From: Streptantibioticus parmotrematis
GTDB taxonomy: Bacteria; Actinomycetota; Actinomycetes; Streptomycetales; Streptomycetaceae
DNA: 64,000 nt
Assembly (NCBI RefSeq): GCF_019890615.1
Contig: NZ_JAINVZ010000012.1
Coordinates: 62,001 to 126,000 of the forward strand
Direction of reading: 5' to 3'
The position numbers and the translations under genes were made by a program. The number at the start of each line of letters is the position of its first letter. Within the stretch, counting starts at the first letter, position 1. This document shows positions 1 through 9,042 of this stretch, piece by piece. The notes under the pieces were generated by a model. The model did not search any database. It was not told where the DNA came from and worked only from the letters and a program-made list of their open reading frames with translations.

Positions 1-1109
1 AGACCCGGGATGAGGTCCACGACAAGTGGATCAAGCTGCATGCCGAAGCCAAGAAGGGGCCGGTGGCCACTAGGCACCGCACTCTTGCGGTTTTCCTCGC
101 GTACTGGCTCGGCGAGATCGTTAAGCCGAACTTGGCGCCACTGACGTACGTGTCGTACGAGGGTTCCGTGCGGCTCTACATCAACCCGCATCTCGGCTCC
201 AAGCGGCTCGACAAGCTCACGGTTCGGGACGTGCGTGAATGGATCAACAAGCTCGCGGCCACGTGCCAGTGCTGCGCTCAAGGCAAAGATGCCAAGCGTC
301 GGTCGGCGGCCCAACGCTGCTGCGCAGTCGGCGAGTGCTGCGAGGCTCACCCGTCTCGGCGCGTCGTCCAGGCGGCACGCGATGCCCTCCGGGCAGCTCT
401 TACGCACGCGGTGACCGAAGAGGAGATCGGCAAGAACGTAGCCTCCTTGGTCAAGGTCCCCAAGCCTCGGCGGAAGAGGATCAAGCCTTGGTCAGTCGCC
501 GAAGCGGGCCGGTTCCTGGCCGACTGCGCCGCTCGTGAAGATCACCTGTTCGCGGCCTGGATGCTCGTGCTCTGCCTCGGTCTGCGCCGGGGTGAGGTGC
601 TGGGCCTGACCTGGAAGTCGGTCGATTTCGAGGCGGGCGAGATCTACGTGGACCACCAGATCCAGCGGGCCGGGCGCCAGATCTTGCACCGCGAGACCAA
701 GACCGAGGAATCAGACGACTTCCTGCCGCTGCCCGCTCTGTGCGGGAAGGCGCTCAAGTTGCGTCGGGCGCAGCAGCTCGGGGACCGGAAGGCTGCCGGG
801 GAGCTTTGGCAAGACACCGTTGGGCTGGTCTTCACCACGAAGTACGGAACACCGATCGAACCGGGCAACCTGACCCGCATGTTCGCCCTGAGGGCCCGCC
901 GCGCTGGCGTCCGGGTCATCCCGCTGCGGAACACGCGGCACACGTGCAGTTCGCTCCTGGTCGCGCTCAAGGTGCACCCGAAGATCGCCCAACGCATCCT
1001 GAGGCACTCACAGATCGCCATGACGATGGAGGTCTACGCCGAGGCCAGTGAAGAGGAAGTGCGCGCCGCACTCGGCAAGCTGTCCGACGCCATGGGCGGT
1101 ACCGGCTGA
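1..1109 (+). CDS. Tyrosine-type site-specific integrase, 5'-truncated by the window edge
   Basis: The frame is open from base 3, so the real start lies upstream; a GTG at 63 is only an internal codon. The protein has an N-terminal SAM-like core-binding region, a Cys-rich insertion (CQCC, CCAVGECC), then a catalytic domain. The first catalytic Arg sits in LCLGLRRGEVLGL, the second in PLRNTRHTCSSLL, the His in ILRHSQIA and the nucleophile Tyr in MTMEVYAE. In the usual HxxR box the His is replaced by Arg, a variant I believe occurs in actinobacterial element integrases. The gene runs toward tRNA-Arg(ACG) with 77 bp between, the usual layout of int beside its attachment site in integrated elements or prophages. 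Integration into this tRNA is inferred. Confidence 0.93.
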   Translation, partial: TRDEVHDKWIKLHAEAKKGPVATRHRTLAVFLAYWLGEIVKPNLAPLTYVSYEGSVRLYINPHLGSKRLDKLTVRDVREWINKLAATCQCCAQGKDAKRRSAAQRCCAVGECCEAHPSRRVVQAARDALRAALTHAVTEEEIGKNVASLVKVPKPRRKRIKPWSVAEAGRFLADCAAREDHLFAAWMLVLCLGLRRGEVLGLTWKSVDFEAGEIYVDHQIQRAGRQILHRETKTEESDDFLPLPALCGKALKLRRAQQLGDRKAAGELWQDTVGLVFTTKYGTPIEPGNLTRMFALRARRAGVRVIPLRNTRHTCSSLLVALKVHPKIAQRILRHSQIAMTMEVYAEASEEEVRAALGKLSDAMGGTG

Positions 1110-1115
1110 CGCGGT

Positions 1116-1140
1116 TGCTGTACTTCGCTGCTATACAGCA
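1116..1140. repeat. 7-bp inverted repeat just after int
   Basis: TGCTGTA (1116-1122) and TACAGCA (1134-1140) form a perfect dyad with an 11-nt spacer directly after the integrase stop codon. It lies in the presumed attachment region, so it could be an integrase or excisionase site, or just a weak hairpin. Confidence 0.4.
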
Positions 1141-1143
1141 CGA

Positions 1144-1179
1144 CAAAGCCCCCTCCGGAATGATCCCGAGGGGGCTTTG
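1144..1179. terminator. Bidirectional hairpin between int and tRNA-Arg
   Basis: A perfect 12-bp stem (CAAAGCCCCCTC with its complement at 1168-1179) and a 12-nt loop sit between the convergent integrase and tRNA-Arg genes. The A-rich left foot and T-rich right foot fit termination in both directions. Confidence 0.8.
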
Positions 1180-1186
1180 ACCTGTG

Positions 1187-1259
1187 TGCACTCGGCAGGA
1201 TTCGAACCTGCAACCTTCTGATCCGTAGTCAGATGCTCTATCCGTTGAGCTACGAGTGC
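1187..1259 (-). tRNA. tRNA-Arg (anticodon ACG)
   Basis: The minus strand folds into a standard cloverleaf: acceptor GCACTCG paired with CGAGTGC, discriminator A, T-arm GGTTCGAATCC, and anticodon loop CTACGGA giving ACG. Its A34 is the expected substrate of tRNA adenosine deaminase TadA, also encoded in this window (34926-35372). The 3' end faces the integrase gene, so this tRNA probably serves as, or has been rebuilt by, an attachment site. Confidence 0.97.
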
Positions 1260-1447
1260 TTGGCTTCTCGGCGGTTTTTCTTGCCGGTCGGCGTTGCGGG
1301 AACAACATTACATGAACGTCGCCGTGAGGCGAAATCCATTGGCTCCGACCCTTCTGACCTGCGGAAACGATGCATGGAGGGGTGCGGTGCACCGAAGGCG
1401 TGCGGGCGGCTTGTGGCGGGGGTCACTGCTTCCTGCCGGGAAACGCG

Positions 1448-1477
1448 AGAGCCCCCGTCCACCTGGACGGGGGCTCT
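1448..1477 (-). terminator. Hairpin downstream of tRNA-Ser(GCT)
   Basis: A perfect 14-bp stem (AGAGCCCCCGTCCA / TGGACGGGGGCTCT) with a minimal loop lies just past the 3' end of the minus-strand tRNA-Ser gene. Confidence 0.75.
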
Positions 1478-1485
1478 TCTCGCTG

Positions 1486-1575
1486 CGGAGGCTCCGGGAT
1501 TTGAACCCGGGATGGGCGGTTAACCCAAACCGCATTAGCAGTGCGGCGCCATAGACCAGACTAGGCGAAGCCTCC
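1486..1575 (-). tRNA. tRNA-Ser (anticodon GCT)
   Basis: The minus strand gives acceptor GGAGGCT/AGCCTCC with discriminator G, a long variable arm typical of serine tRNAs, T-arm GGTTCAAATCC, and anticodon stem-loop CCGCA-CTGCTAA-TGCGG with anticodon GCT. Confidence 0.97.
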
Positions 1576-1898
1576 AGCACGCCCGCGCGTGCGGGGCGTG
1601 TGCAGATGATGGCACAGCCCACCGGGCTGTTACCAATCGCTGACCACCGTACAAGGCCGCCGACCCCTCCGGCAAAGCCATTGGCCGCACTGCGGCGCCC
1701 CCTGTCCCGGCCCGGTGCCCTCCCTCCGGTGATCCTCCGAACACCCTCTCGGCCGCGGGCGCCGCCCCGCCCTCGCCGAGACCCTGACACGCCCACGAAC
1801 GGGTTACCTGCCGCGCGCTTACCCGCGCCGGGCGGTAGTGAGGGGGTGGCTCCCGTACGTCGCCCTTCCCGCGTTCGCCCCCGCCACCGGAGGTCTCC
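1576..1898. other. Intergenic stretch without a supported gene
   Basis: This gap lies between the 5' end of tRNA-Ser and the SSI-family gene. It should hold the divergent promoters of both. I see only Pro/Arg-rich shadow frames and no convincing -35/-10 pair. The Shine-Dalgarno GGAGGT at 1889-1894 belongs to the next gene. Confidence 0.5.
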
Positions 1899-2462
1899 GT
1901 GAACGTCCGCTTCCTCACCCGCCGTCCCCGCCCCCGCGCCCGCCTCGGGCTCGCCCTCGCCGCCGGGCTCTCGCTCGCCGTCGTCGGGTCCGCGCCCGCC
2001 ACCGCGTACGGGGTGATCGCCCCGCCGCGGTCCCACAAGGACGTCCTGACCGTCGCGTACGACGACGGCAACGGCGGCGTCAGCCACTACACCCTGCGCT
2101 GCCACCCCGCCGGCGGCAGCCACCGCAGGGCCACCGACGCCTGCCGCAGGCTCGACACGCTCGGCGGGCTCGTCGGGCCCACGCCGCGCGGGCAGATGTG
2201 TTCGATGCTCTACGGCGGCCCGCAGACCGCCCACGTCACCGGCGTCTGGCGCGGCATCCCGGTTGACCAGACGTACGACCGGGTCGACGGCTGCCAGACC
2301 AACCGCTGGCAGCGCATGGTGCCCGTACTGCCCGACACGCCGTTCGGCACGACGCCGGTCGGACCGCCCAAGGCCGCTCCCAAGGCCGCCCCCGAGACCG
2401 CTCCCCAGGCCGCCGCTCCCAAGGCCGCGACCCCGGTCACCGTCCGCACGCCCGTACGGTGA
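1899..2462 (+). CDS. Secreted subtilisin-inhibitor-like (SSI family) protein
   Basis: The 187-residue product starts at GTG after GGAGGT with a signal peptide (basic n-region, hydrophobic residues about 15-30, likely cleavage after ATA near 36). The mature part has the SSI fold signature: C68-C82 and C101-C132 as the two disulfides, RATDACRRLDTLGG, TGVWRG and CQTNRW. The reactive-site loop reads C101-S-M-L-Y, which puts Met103 at P1 as in classical SSI, so a subtilisin-like target is expected. Unusually the chain continues past the normal C terminus with an Ala/Pro/Lys-rich tail (about 155-187). Its role, from the family, is control of extracellular serine proteases. Confidence 0.9.
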   Translation: MNVRFLTRRPRPRARLGLALAAGLSLAVVGSAPATAYGVIAPPRSHKDVLTVAYDDGNGGVSHYTLRCHPAGGSHRRATDACRRLDTLGGLVGPTPRGQMCSMLYGGPQTAHVTGVWRGIPVDQTYDRVDGCQTNRWQRMVPVLPDTPFGTTPVGPPKAAPKAAPETAPQAAAPKAATPVTVRTPVR

Positions 2463-2546
2463 CCGGGCGCGTCGTCACAGAACCTCTCCCCGGCACTCCG
2501 TCATCCGCCACCGGGCCCGGGAGTCCGCCCCGTACACTCCTGTAGG

Positions 2547-2572
2547 GACATGGCACTGTAGTGACATGCCAC
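2547..2572. promoter_or_regulatory. Direct repeats upstream of the PAS/pseudokinase gene
   Basis: GACATGGCAC (2547-2556) and GACATGCCAC (2563-2572) are near-identical direct repeats 16 bp apart, about 110 bp upstream of the next start. They could bind a regulator; no direct evidence. Confidence 0.3.
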
Positions 2573-2680
2573 GGGGGGAACGGCAAGATGGGCCGGCGGC
2601 GGTAGCCGGACGCGACGGCTGACCCGCGCGCCGCCGGCCACAGTCTCAAAGCACGTGCGGTATCAGGGAGGACGCGTCTC

Positions 2681-5600
2681 GTGAGCAGCAGGCCATCCCG
2701 AGGCGCTGCTCGCCTCGCGGCAATACTCGATGCCCTCCCGGACGCGCTCCTGCTGGTCAACGCCAACGGCACGGTCGTCAACGCCAACGCGATAGCGCTG
2801 GAGACCTTCGAGGCGCCGGGCACCGCGCTCGTCGGGCGCGGACTGCTCGACCTGCTGCCCGCGTTCGACTCCAAGCGCATCCCGGGCTCGATGCGCCGCG
2901 CCGACCCCGAGGAGGGGCTGCGCACCAAGCCGACCCGGATGGTGGCGCGGCGCACCGACGGCACCGAGTTCCCGGTCGAGGTCACCAGCGCCAACCTGGA
3001 GGACGCCAGGACCCCGTACGCCGACAGCCACCACGCCCCGTACACCGGGGACGAACTGCTCATGCTGGTCGTACGGGACCTGACCGGCACGATGGACACC
3101 GAGGCCGAACTCGCCCGCCAGCAGCGGCAGACGGAGATGATCCTGCGCGCCGCCAGCGAGGGCGTGGTCGGCGTGGACACCGACGGCAAGGTCGTGCTGG
3201 TCAACCCGTCCGCCGCGCAGATCCTCGGCTTCCGCGCCAGCGACCTCGGCGGTCAGGAACTGCACCCGCTGATCCACCACTCGCGTGCCGACGGCTCCCC
3301 GCTGCCGTACGAGGAGACCCCGCTCGCCGACACCCTGCGTTCCGGGCGCAAGCACCGGGTGCGCGGGCAGGTGCTGTGGACCAAGGACGGCCGGGCGGTC
3401 CCGGTGGACCTGGTGACCGCGCCGGTGCGCGAGGGGGAGCAACTGGTCGGCGCGGTGATGTCGTTCACCGACCGCACCCGCGTCAACGCGCTCGCCGCCC
3501 GCCACGCCCAGCTGCGCGAGATGCTCGACTCCTCGCTGCGCGGGCCGCTGGACGAGCTGCGCGCCGAGCTGAGCGGGCTGGCCAACGACCCGGCCGGGCA
3601 GCTGTGGCCGGAGGCCAACCAGATCCTGCACCACCTGTCCGCCGGTTACGCGCGGATGACCTCGCTCATCGACAACGTGCTGGACTTCCAGCGCCTGGAC
3701 ACCGGCGCCGAGAAGCTGGAACGCGAACTCGTCGGTCTGGACGAGGTGGTGGCCGCCGGGGTCGAGGGCGCCATCGAACTGATCGGCCCGGGCCGGGCGC
3801 AGTACGCCGTGCACGCGCCGCCGGTCGAGGCCGTGGTCGACCCGGTCCGCCTCGCCCAGGCCATCTCCCATCTGATCGCCGACGTCGCGGGCGTGGACGC
3901 CTCGGGCCGCACGGCGGTCGTCAGCGGTGACTCCACGATCGTGGTCGCTGCGGCGCAACGCGGCGACGTCGTACGGATCGAGGTGCGCGGCCCGGCGTCC
4001 GGGGGCAGCGCGGTCCATCTGCCCATCACCCGCGGCATCGTGGAGCGGCACGGCGGCGTGCTCCAGACCCACGAGGTGCCGGGGCAGGGCGGCGGCAGCG
4101 CGTACGTGCTGGAGGTCCCGGCCGGGGACGCGGCCGGCGCGGGCGGTCGCAAGGCGTCCGGCTCCAGCGCGGCATCCGGTAAGCGGGCCGGTTCCGCGGA
4201 CGACACCTCCGGGGGCCAGGGGTCGCGGCGCGACTCCGACAACGAGACCACCGTCATGCCGATGCCCTCGCAGCCCGCCCGGGGCACCCAGGGCAACGCC
4301 GGTGCGGCGCTTCCGGCCGGACGCACCCAGCCGCAGCCGCAGACGCAGCCGCAGCCGCAGTCCGAGGCGGCCGGGGCGGGCGCGCGCACCGCGCACGAGA
4401 ACGCGGGCCGCACGCCGCGGCCGCGCCGTCCCGCCGACGAGAGCGACGGCGCGGGGGCACGGATCCCCGGCACGAACGGCACGAACGGCACGAACGGATC
4501 GGGCGAGGCGACCGCGCACGCACCGGGTTCCGCCCCGGCGCTGCCCGCTGCCGGGACGCGCGAGCAGCCGACCGGGCGGCGGCGCGCGCTGCGCAGGGCC
4601 GAGCCGGAGCAGGGACGCGAGGCGGCGCCGGACGGCACCGGCGGGCAGCCCACCGGCCGCCGGGCACGGCGTGCGCTGACGGACGGTCAGCAGCCGGAAC
4701 TTCCCGCCCGTCCCGCCGCGCACGCCCTGCCGCCCGCCACGCGGCCGGAGGCCCAGGCGGTCGCCACGGCGGAGCCGGTCGCGACCGGCCCGCGGCAGCC
4801 GGGACCGCCCGAGCAGCAGCCCGTACTGCCGCACCAGCAGGCGGGCCCGCAGCCCGTTCCCGCCGAGCAGCCCGCTCCGCAGGGGCGGCGGGCGCGTCGC
4901 GCCGTCCCGTCCCAGCAGCAACCGCAGCAACCGCCACAGCAGCCGCAGGGCCAGGGCCAGTCGCCGCTTCCGCGGGAGCAGGCCGCGTTGCCGCCCGCGC
5001 CCGTCGCCCCCCAGCAGCCGACGGCGGCCGCGCCCGAACCGACCGGCCGCCGTGCCCGCCGCACCACCGCGACGACGAGCGAGGCGCAGGCTCCGGGCCA
5101 ACAGGCACCGGCACCGGCCCCCGCCCCGGCGCAGACCCCCGCCCCGCAGCCTCCCGGCGCCATGCCGCCCGCCGTCGAGCACGGCACACTCGGGCAGCGT
5201 GGACAGCGCGGCGAGCGGGACGAGCGGGACGAACTCGGCGACCAGGGCAGCCCCGAGGCCGCCGGGCACGACGCCCACGACGCCCACGACGCCGACGCCA
5301 TCAGCGTACGAACGCTGGGTCAGGGCACGCCGTTCGCGCAGCCCGGTCTCGCCTCCGCGTCGGTCCCGGCGGCATCCCAGCCCCGGCCCCAGTCGCCCGC
5401 CACGGGTTCCGGCCGGCGGCGCAAGCTGGCCAACCCCCAGCAGCACGAGACCGGTGCCCGCCAGCACCCGGGGGACACCGCGTCCCAGGGCGGTGGGACC
5501 GCGTCGGCCCAGGAGGCTCCGGCGGACCAGCCGCAGCCGCTGCCCGCGCAGGACGCACCGGCCCTCGGCAATCCCGCGTTCCAGGCGAGCGACAGCCAGG

Positions 5601-6469
5601 GCGAGGGGCAGGCGTTCGCCATAGGAGCACCGGCCGAGGGCGCCGAGGGCCCGGAGATGCTGGACGGTCCCGGCGGCGCGGTCGAGGTGACCGCCGCCCC
5701 GGCGACCGCCGCGCGCCCGGCGCCGCAGGACGAGGCGGAGGACGCCGTCGAGGGGCCGGCCGTGCCGCGGCGCCTGCTGGTCTGGCCGGAGCCGGACGTC
5801 TCCACCCGGCAGGCGCTCACCGACCGCGGGTACCGCCCGGTGACGGTGCGGTCGCGCGAGGAGGTCGACGCGCAGGTCGCCGAGTACCCGGCGGCGCTCT
5901 TCGTCGATCCGCTGACCGGGCCGATCACCCGTACCGCGTTGCAGTCGCTGCGGGCGGCGGCGGTGGCCGCCGAGGTGCCGGTCCTGGTGACCGCGGGGCT
6001 CGGCCAGGCCACCCGCGAGGCGGCGTACGGGGCCGATCCCGCGGTGCTGCTGAAGGCGCTGGCGCCGCGCGACAGCGACCAGCACCCGCCGCGCGTCCTG
6101 CTGGTCGAGAGCCACCAGGACATCGCGGCGGCGTTCACCGCGACGCTGGAGCGACGGGGCATGCAGGTCGCGCACGCGGCCGACGAGGAGGCCGCGGCGG
6201 CGCTGGCCGCCCGGTCCCGGCCGAACCTCGTGGTGATGGACCTGATGCTGATCAGGCGCCGCCGGGTGGGCATCGTGGACTGGCTGCGCGCCAACGGCCT
6301 GCTGACGCGTACACCGCTGGTGGTCTACACGTCGGTCGACATCGACGCGGCGGAGCTGCCGAGGCTCAGTTCGGGCGAGACGGTGCTGTTCCTCGCGGAA
6401 CGCTCCACCAGCCCCGAGGTCCAGGGCCGCATCGTCGACCTGCTGAGCAAGATCGGCGCGGAGGCGTAG
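2681..6469 (+). CDS. Giant PAS-PAS-pseudokinase-receiver signalling protein with disordered linker
   Basis: The 1262-residue cytoplasmic protein starts at GTG behind GGGAGGAC. PAS domains occupy about 10-120 and 145-265. Residues about 266-485 look like a histidine-kinase core, but the H-box position reads DSSLRGPLDEL (no phospho-acceptor His) and the N-box position reads SHLIADV, so kinase activity is doubtful. Residues about 490-1025 are Pro/Gln/Ala-rich and disordered, with five short basic motifs (GRRARR-like). The C terminus holds two receiver-like domains (about 1028-1130 and 1138-1255); the second keeps an acceptor-like Asp1187 in VVMDLML, the first is degenerate. No membrane segment. 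It is probably a scaffold or atypical hybrid sensor. Confidence 0.85.
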   Translation: MSSRPSRGAARLAAILDALPDALLLVNANGTVVNANAIALETFEAPGTALVGRGLLDLLPAFDSKRIPGSMRRADPEEGLRTKPTRMVARRTDGTEFPVEVTSANLEDARTPYADSHHAPYTGDELLMLVVRDLTGTMDTEAELARQQRQTEMILRAASEGVVGVDTDGKVVLVNPSAAQILGFRASDLGGQELHPLIHHSRADGSPLPYEETPLADTLRSGRKHRVRGQVLWTKDGRAVPVDLVTAPVREGEQLVGAVMSFTDRTRVNALAARHAQLREMLDSSLRGPLDELRAELSGLANDPAGQLWPEANQILHHLSAGYARMTSLIDNVLDFQRLDTGAEKLERELVGLDEVVAAGVEGAIELIGPGRAQYAVHAPPVEAVVDPVRLAQAISHLIADVAGVDASGRTAVVSGDSTIVVAAAQRGDVVRIEVRGPASGGSAVHLPITRGIVERHGGVLQTHEVPGQGGGSAYVLEVPAGDAAGAGGRKASGSSAASGKRAGSADDTSGGQGSRRDSDNETTVMPMPSQPARGTQGNAGAALPAGRTQPQPQTQPQPQSEAAGAGARTAHENAGRTPRPRRPADESDGAGARIPGTNGTNGTNGSGEATAHAPGSAPALPAAGTREQPTGRRRALRRAEPEQGREAAPDGTGGQPTGRRARRALTDGQQPELPARPAAHALPPATRPEAQAVATAEPVATGPRQPGPPEQQPVLPHQQAGPQPVPAEQPAPQGRRARRAVPSQQQPQQPPQQPQGQGQSPLPREQAALPPAPVAPQQPTAAAPEPTGRRARRTTATTSEAQAPGQQAPAPAPAPAQTPAPQPPGAMPPAVEHGTLGQRGQRGERDERDELGDQGSPEAAGHDAHDAHDADAISVRTLGQGTPFAQPGLASASVPAASQPRPQSPATGSGRRRKLANPQQHETGARQHPGDTASQGGGTASAQEAPADQPQPLPAQDAPALGNPAFQASDSQGEGQAFAIGAPAEGAEGPEMLDGPGGAVEVTAAPATAARPAPQDEAEDAVEGPAVPRRLLVWPEPDVSTRQALTDRGYRPVTVRSREEVDAQVAEYPAALFVDPLTGPITRTALQSLRAAAVAAEVPVLVTAGLGQATREAAYGADPAVLLKALAPRDSDQHPPRVLLVESHQDIAAAFTATLERRGMQVAHAADEEAAAALAARSRPNLVVMDLMLIRRRRVGIVDWLRANGLLTRTPLVVYTSVDIDAAELPRLSSGETVLFLAERSTSPEVQGRIVDLLSKIGAEA

Positions 6470-6480
6470 AACGGGCGGAT

Positions 6481-6509
6481 GCCCGGCCGGTCGCGCGACC
6501 GGCCCGGGC
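6481..6509. terminator. Bidirectional hairpin between convergent genes
   Basis: GGCCGGTCGC (6485-6494) is followed at once by its complement (6495-6504), extended by a GCCC/GGGC outer stem. It sits between the convergent PAS protein and acyl-CoA ligase genes. Confidence 0.65.
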
Positions 6510-6529
6510 GCGCCGAAAGCCCTGGGCGT

Positions 6530-8176
6530 CTACAACCGCGTGACGTCCAGGTCGCCTTCCGCGTACCGCTTGCGCAGCACCTTCTTGTCGAACTTGCCCA
6601 CCGACGTCTTCGGCACCGACTCGATGACCGCCCAGCGCTCGGGGACCTGCCAGTGGGCGACGCGTTCGGCGAGGAACGCGCGCAGCTCGGTGTAGTCGGC
6701 GCTCGCGCCGGGCTTCAGGACCACGGTGGCCAGCGGCCGTTCGCCCCACTTGTCGTCGGGCACGGCGACGACCGCCGCCTCCGCCACCGCCGGGTGGGCC
6801 ATGAGGTGGTTCTCCAGGTCGACCGACGAGATCCACTCGCCGCCCGACTTGATGACGTCCTTGGCGCGGTCGGTCAGCGTCAGGTAGCCGTCCGGCGTGA
6901 TCGAGCCGACGTCGCCGGTGCGCAGCCAGCCGCCGTCGAACTTGTCCTCGGGCCGCAGCGGTTCCGCGTCCTTCCCGCCGAAGTACGCCGCCGCGATCCA
7001 GGGCCCGCGCACCTGAAGCTCACCGGTGGCCTCGCCGTCCCACGGCATGACCTCCCCGGCCGGTCCGACGAGCCGGGCCTCGACGGAGGCGGGGAAGCGG
7101 CCCTGCGTGACGCGGTACGTCCACGCCTCCTCGTCGGCCGCGTCCGCCGGGGGATGCGCGACGGTGCCGAGCGGTGACATCTCCGTCATGCCCCAGGCCT
7201 GCACGACGGTGACGCCGTGTTCCTCGTCGAACGCCCGCATCAGCGCGGGCGGGCAGGCGGAGCCGCCGATGACGACGCTGCGCAGGGACGAAACGTCCCG
7301 CTCGTGCTGGGCGAGTTCGGAGAGCAGGCCCTGCCAGATGGTGGGGACGGCGGCGGCGTGGGTGGGGCGTTCGGCCTCGATCATCTCGGCGATCGCGGCG
7401 GGCTGGAGGAAGCGGTCGGTCATCAGCAGGCTGACACCGCTCATCAGCGCGGCGTGCGGGATGCCCCACGCGTTGACGTGGAACATCGGCACGATCGGCA
7501 GCGACGTCTCGCGGTCGGTCAGGCCGAACGACTCGGCCATGTTGACCTGCATCGAGTGCAGGTAGACCGAGCGGTGGCTGAAGACCACGCCCTTGGGGTC
7601 GCCGGTGGTGCCGGAGGTGTAGCACATCGCGGCGGCCTGCCGTTCGTCCAGCTCCGGCCAGTCGTACGCGGTGGGCCGGCCGGCGAGCAGCATCTCGTAG
7701 TCGTGCACGGCCGGGCGGCAGCCGTCCAGCACGGAGGTGTCGCCGGGGCCGACGACCACGATGTGCTCGACGGTGCGCAGTTGCGGCAGCAGAGGCGCGA
7801 GCAGCGGCAGCAGGGTGCCGTTGACGAGGATCACCCGGTCCTGGGCGTGGTTGACGATCCAGGTGAGCTGGCCGGCGGGCAGCCGCAGGTTGAGGGTGTG
7901 CAGGACCGCGCCCATGCAGGGGATGGCGAAGTACGCCTCGAGGTGCTCGGCGTTGTTCCACATCAGGGTGCCGACCGGCTCGCCCTCGGCGACCGCCAGC
8001 TCCTCGCGCAGCGCGTGGGCGAGCCGCGCGGTCCTCGCGCCGACCTCGGCGAACGTGCGGCGGCGCGGGGCCCCCTCGCCGGTCCAGGTGGTGACCGTGG
8101 AGCGGCCGTGCACGGTGGAACCGTGGGCCAGGATCCGTGAGATCAGCAGCGGTACGTCCTGCATCGTGCTCAGCAC
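6530..8176 (-). CDS. AMP-forming fatty-acyl-CoA ligase
   Basis: The 548-residue enzyme of the adenylate-forming superfamily should activate a fatty acid with ATP and transfer it to CoA. Visible motifs in order: P-loop [11 protein letters not shown] (about 189-199), GMTEMSP, the GWLRTGD hinge region, and the C-terminal lysine region [11 protein letters not shown]. The length is normal for medium/long-chain ligases. The GTG start at 8176 is chosen because GGAGG lies 6 nt upstream; an ATG four codons later has no such spacing. It stands alone on the minus strand. Chain-length preference cannot be read from the sequence. Confidence 0.92.
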   Translation of the reverse strand: MLSTMQDVPLLISRILAHGSTVHGRSTVTTWTGEGAPRRRTFAEVGARTARLAHALREELAVAEGEPVGTLMWNNAEHLEAYFAIPCMGAVLHTLNLRLPAGQLTWIVNHAQDRVILVNGTLLPLLAPLLPQLRTVEHIVVVGPGDTSVLDGCRPAVHDYEMLLAGRPTAYDWPELDERQAAAMCYTSGTTGDPKGVVFSHRSVYLHSMQVNMAESFGLTDRETSLPIVPMFHVNAWGIPHAALMSGVSLLMTDRFLQPAAIAEMIEAERPTHAAAVPTIWQGLLSELAQHERDVSSLRSVVIGGSACPPALMRAFDEEHGVTVVQAWGMTEMSPLGTVAHPPADAADEEAWTYRVTQGRFPASVEARLVGPAGEVMPWDGEATGELQVRGPWIAAAYFGGKDAEPLRPEDKFDGGWLRTGDVGSITPDGYLTLTDRAKDVIKSGGEWISSVDLENHLMAHPAVAEAAVVAVPDDKWGERPLATVVLKPGASADYTELRAFLAERVAHWQVPERWAVIESVPKTSVGKFDKKVLRKRYAEGDLDVTRL

Positions 8177-8332
8177 CGGGGGCCTCCAAAGTCGCTGGCC
8201 TTACGCGAGGGTAACCCCGTGATTGTGCTGGCATACCGCCCGGTCTGTCACTAGCGCGCGGCGCGCGGCGCGCCCGGTCGCGGGAGGCGGACGCGGACGG
8301 CTCAGGCGGTCAGTCGGCTGCCGGCGGTCGGT

Positions 8333-8887
8333 TCAGGCGGCGATCGCGCCGGGCTCGTCGGCGGAGGTCAGGTCGTCACCCAGGTGCGGGTCGGTGCGCA
8401 GCTTGACCAGGGCGCGGGAGACCGCGCTCTTGACGGTGCCCACCGAGACGCCCATCAGCTCGGCGGTCTGCACCTCGGTCAGGTCCTCGTAGTACCGCAG
8501 GACGACCATCGCGCGCTGCCGGGCGGGCAGCCTGCGGATCGCGTTCCACAGGGCGTCGCGCTGGGCCTGCTGCTCGGCGGGGTCGGGCCCGGGGGCGACG
8601 TCCGGCTCCGGCAGCTCCTCGCAGGCGAACTCGTCCACCCGGCGTTTGCGCCACTGCGAGGTGCGGGTGTTGACCAGGGTGCGCCGTACGTAGCCGTCGA
8701 GCGCGCCGCGGTCGGCGATCCGGTCCCACGCCAGGTAGGTCTTGGCCAGCGCCGTCTGCAGCAGGTCCTCGGCGTCGCAGGGGTTGGCGGTCAGTGAACG
8801 GGCGGTGCGCAGCAGCACCGGTCCCCTCGCCCGGACGTAGGCGGTGAACTGCTGCTGCTGAGCGCTGGGGCACACAGGCGTGGTCAT
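8333..8887 (-). CDS. ECF RNA polymerase sigma factor, SigE family
   Basis: About 184 residues from ATG 8887 (a GTG two codons earlier is possible; neither has a clear Shine-Dalgarno). Region 2 spans roughly 10-75 (NPCDAEDLLQTALAKTYLAWDRI) and region 4 roughly 115-165 (LPARQRAMVVLRYYEDLTEVQTAELMGVS then VGTVKSAVSRAL). A short acidic linker joins them. The FTAYVRAR N terminus is typical of the actinobacterial SigE-like ECF group, members of which often work without a classical anti-sigma. No anti-sigma gene is adjacent: the neighbours are a DUF1906 protein upstream and the acyl-CoA ligase downstream. Confidence 0.9.
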   Translation of the reverse strand: MTTPVCPSAQQQQFTAYVRARGPVLLRTARSLTANPCDAEDLLQTALAKTYLAWDRIADRGALDGYVRRTLVNTRTSQWRKRRVDEFACEELPEPDVAPGPDPAEQQAQRDALWNAIRRLPARQRAMVVLRYYEDLTEVQTAELMGVSVGTVKSAVSRALVKLRTDPHLGDDLTSADEPGAIAA

Positions 8888-8969
8888 GTGCACAACCTAT
8901 GAGCGCCGTACCCGCCCCGGGATCGCCCGCAGGTCCCGAAGCGGAGTCCCCCTCAAGTCGTACGAGCCG

Positions 8970-8998
8970 GGGTCCACCCACCTCCCGCAGGTGGACCC
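8970..8998 (-). terminator. Hairpin after the DUF1906 gene
   Basis: GGGTCCACC (8970-8978) pairs perfectly with GGTGGACCC (8990-8998) across an 11-nt loop, just downstream of the DUF1906 gene and upstream of the sigma-factor gene. Confidence 0.65.
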
Positions 8999-9042
8999 GG
9001 CTCAGGGTCGGGCCAGGGGAAAGGCCCCCCGGCGGCCCGCCC

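Noticed and set aside
2663-6175. 1170-residue open frame opposite the PAS/pseudokinase gene
   Set aside because: It is a mirror of the GC-rich coding strand; Arg/Gly/His-rich composition without any domain, while the plus strand shows clear PAS and receiver domains.
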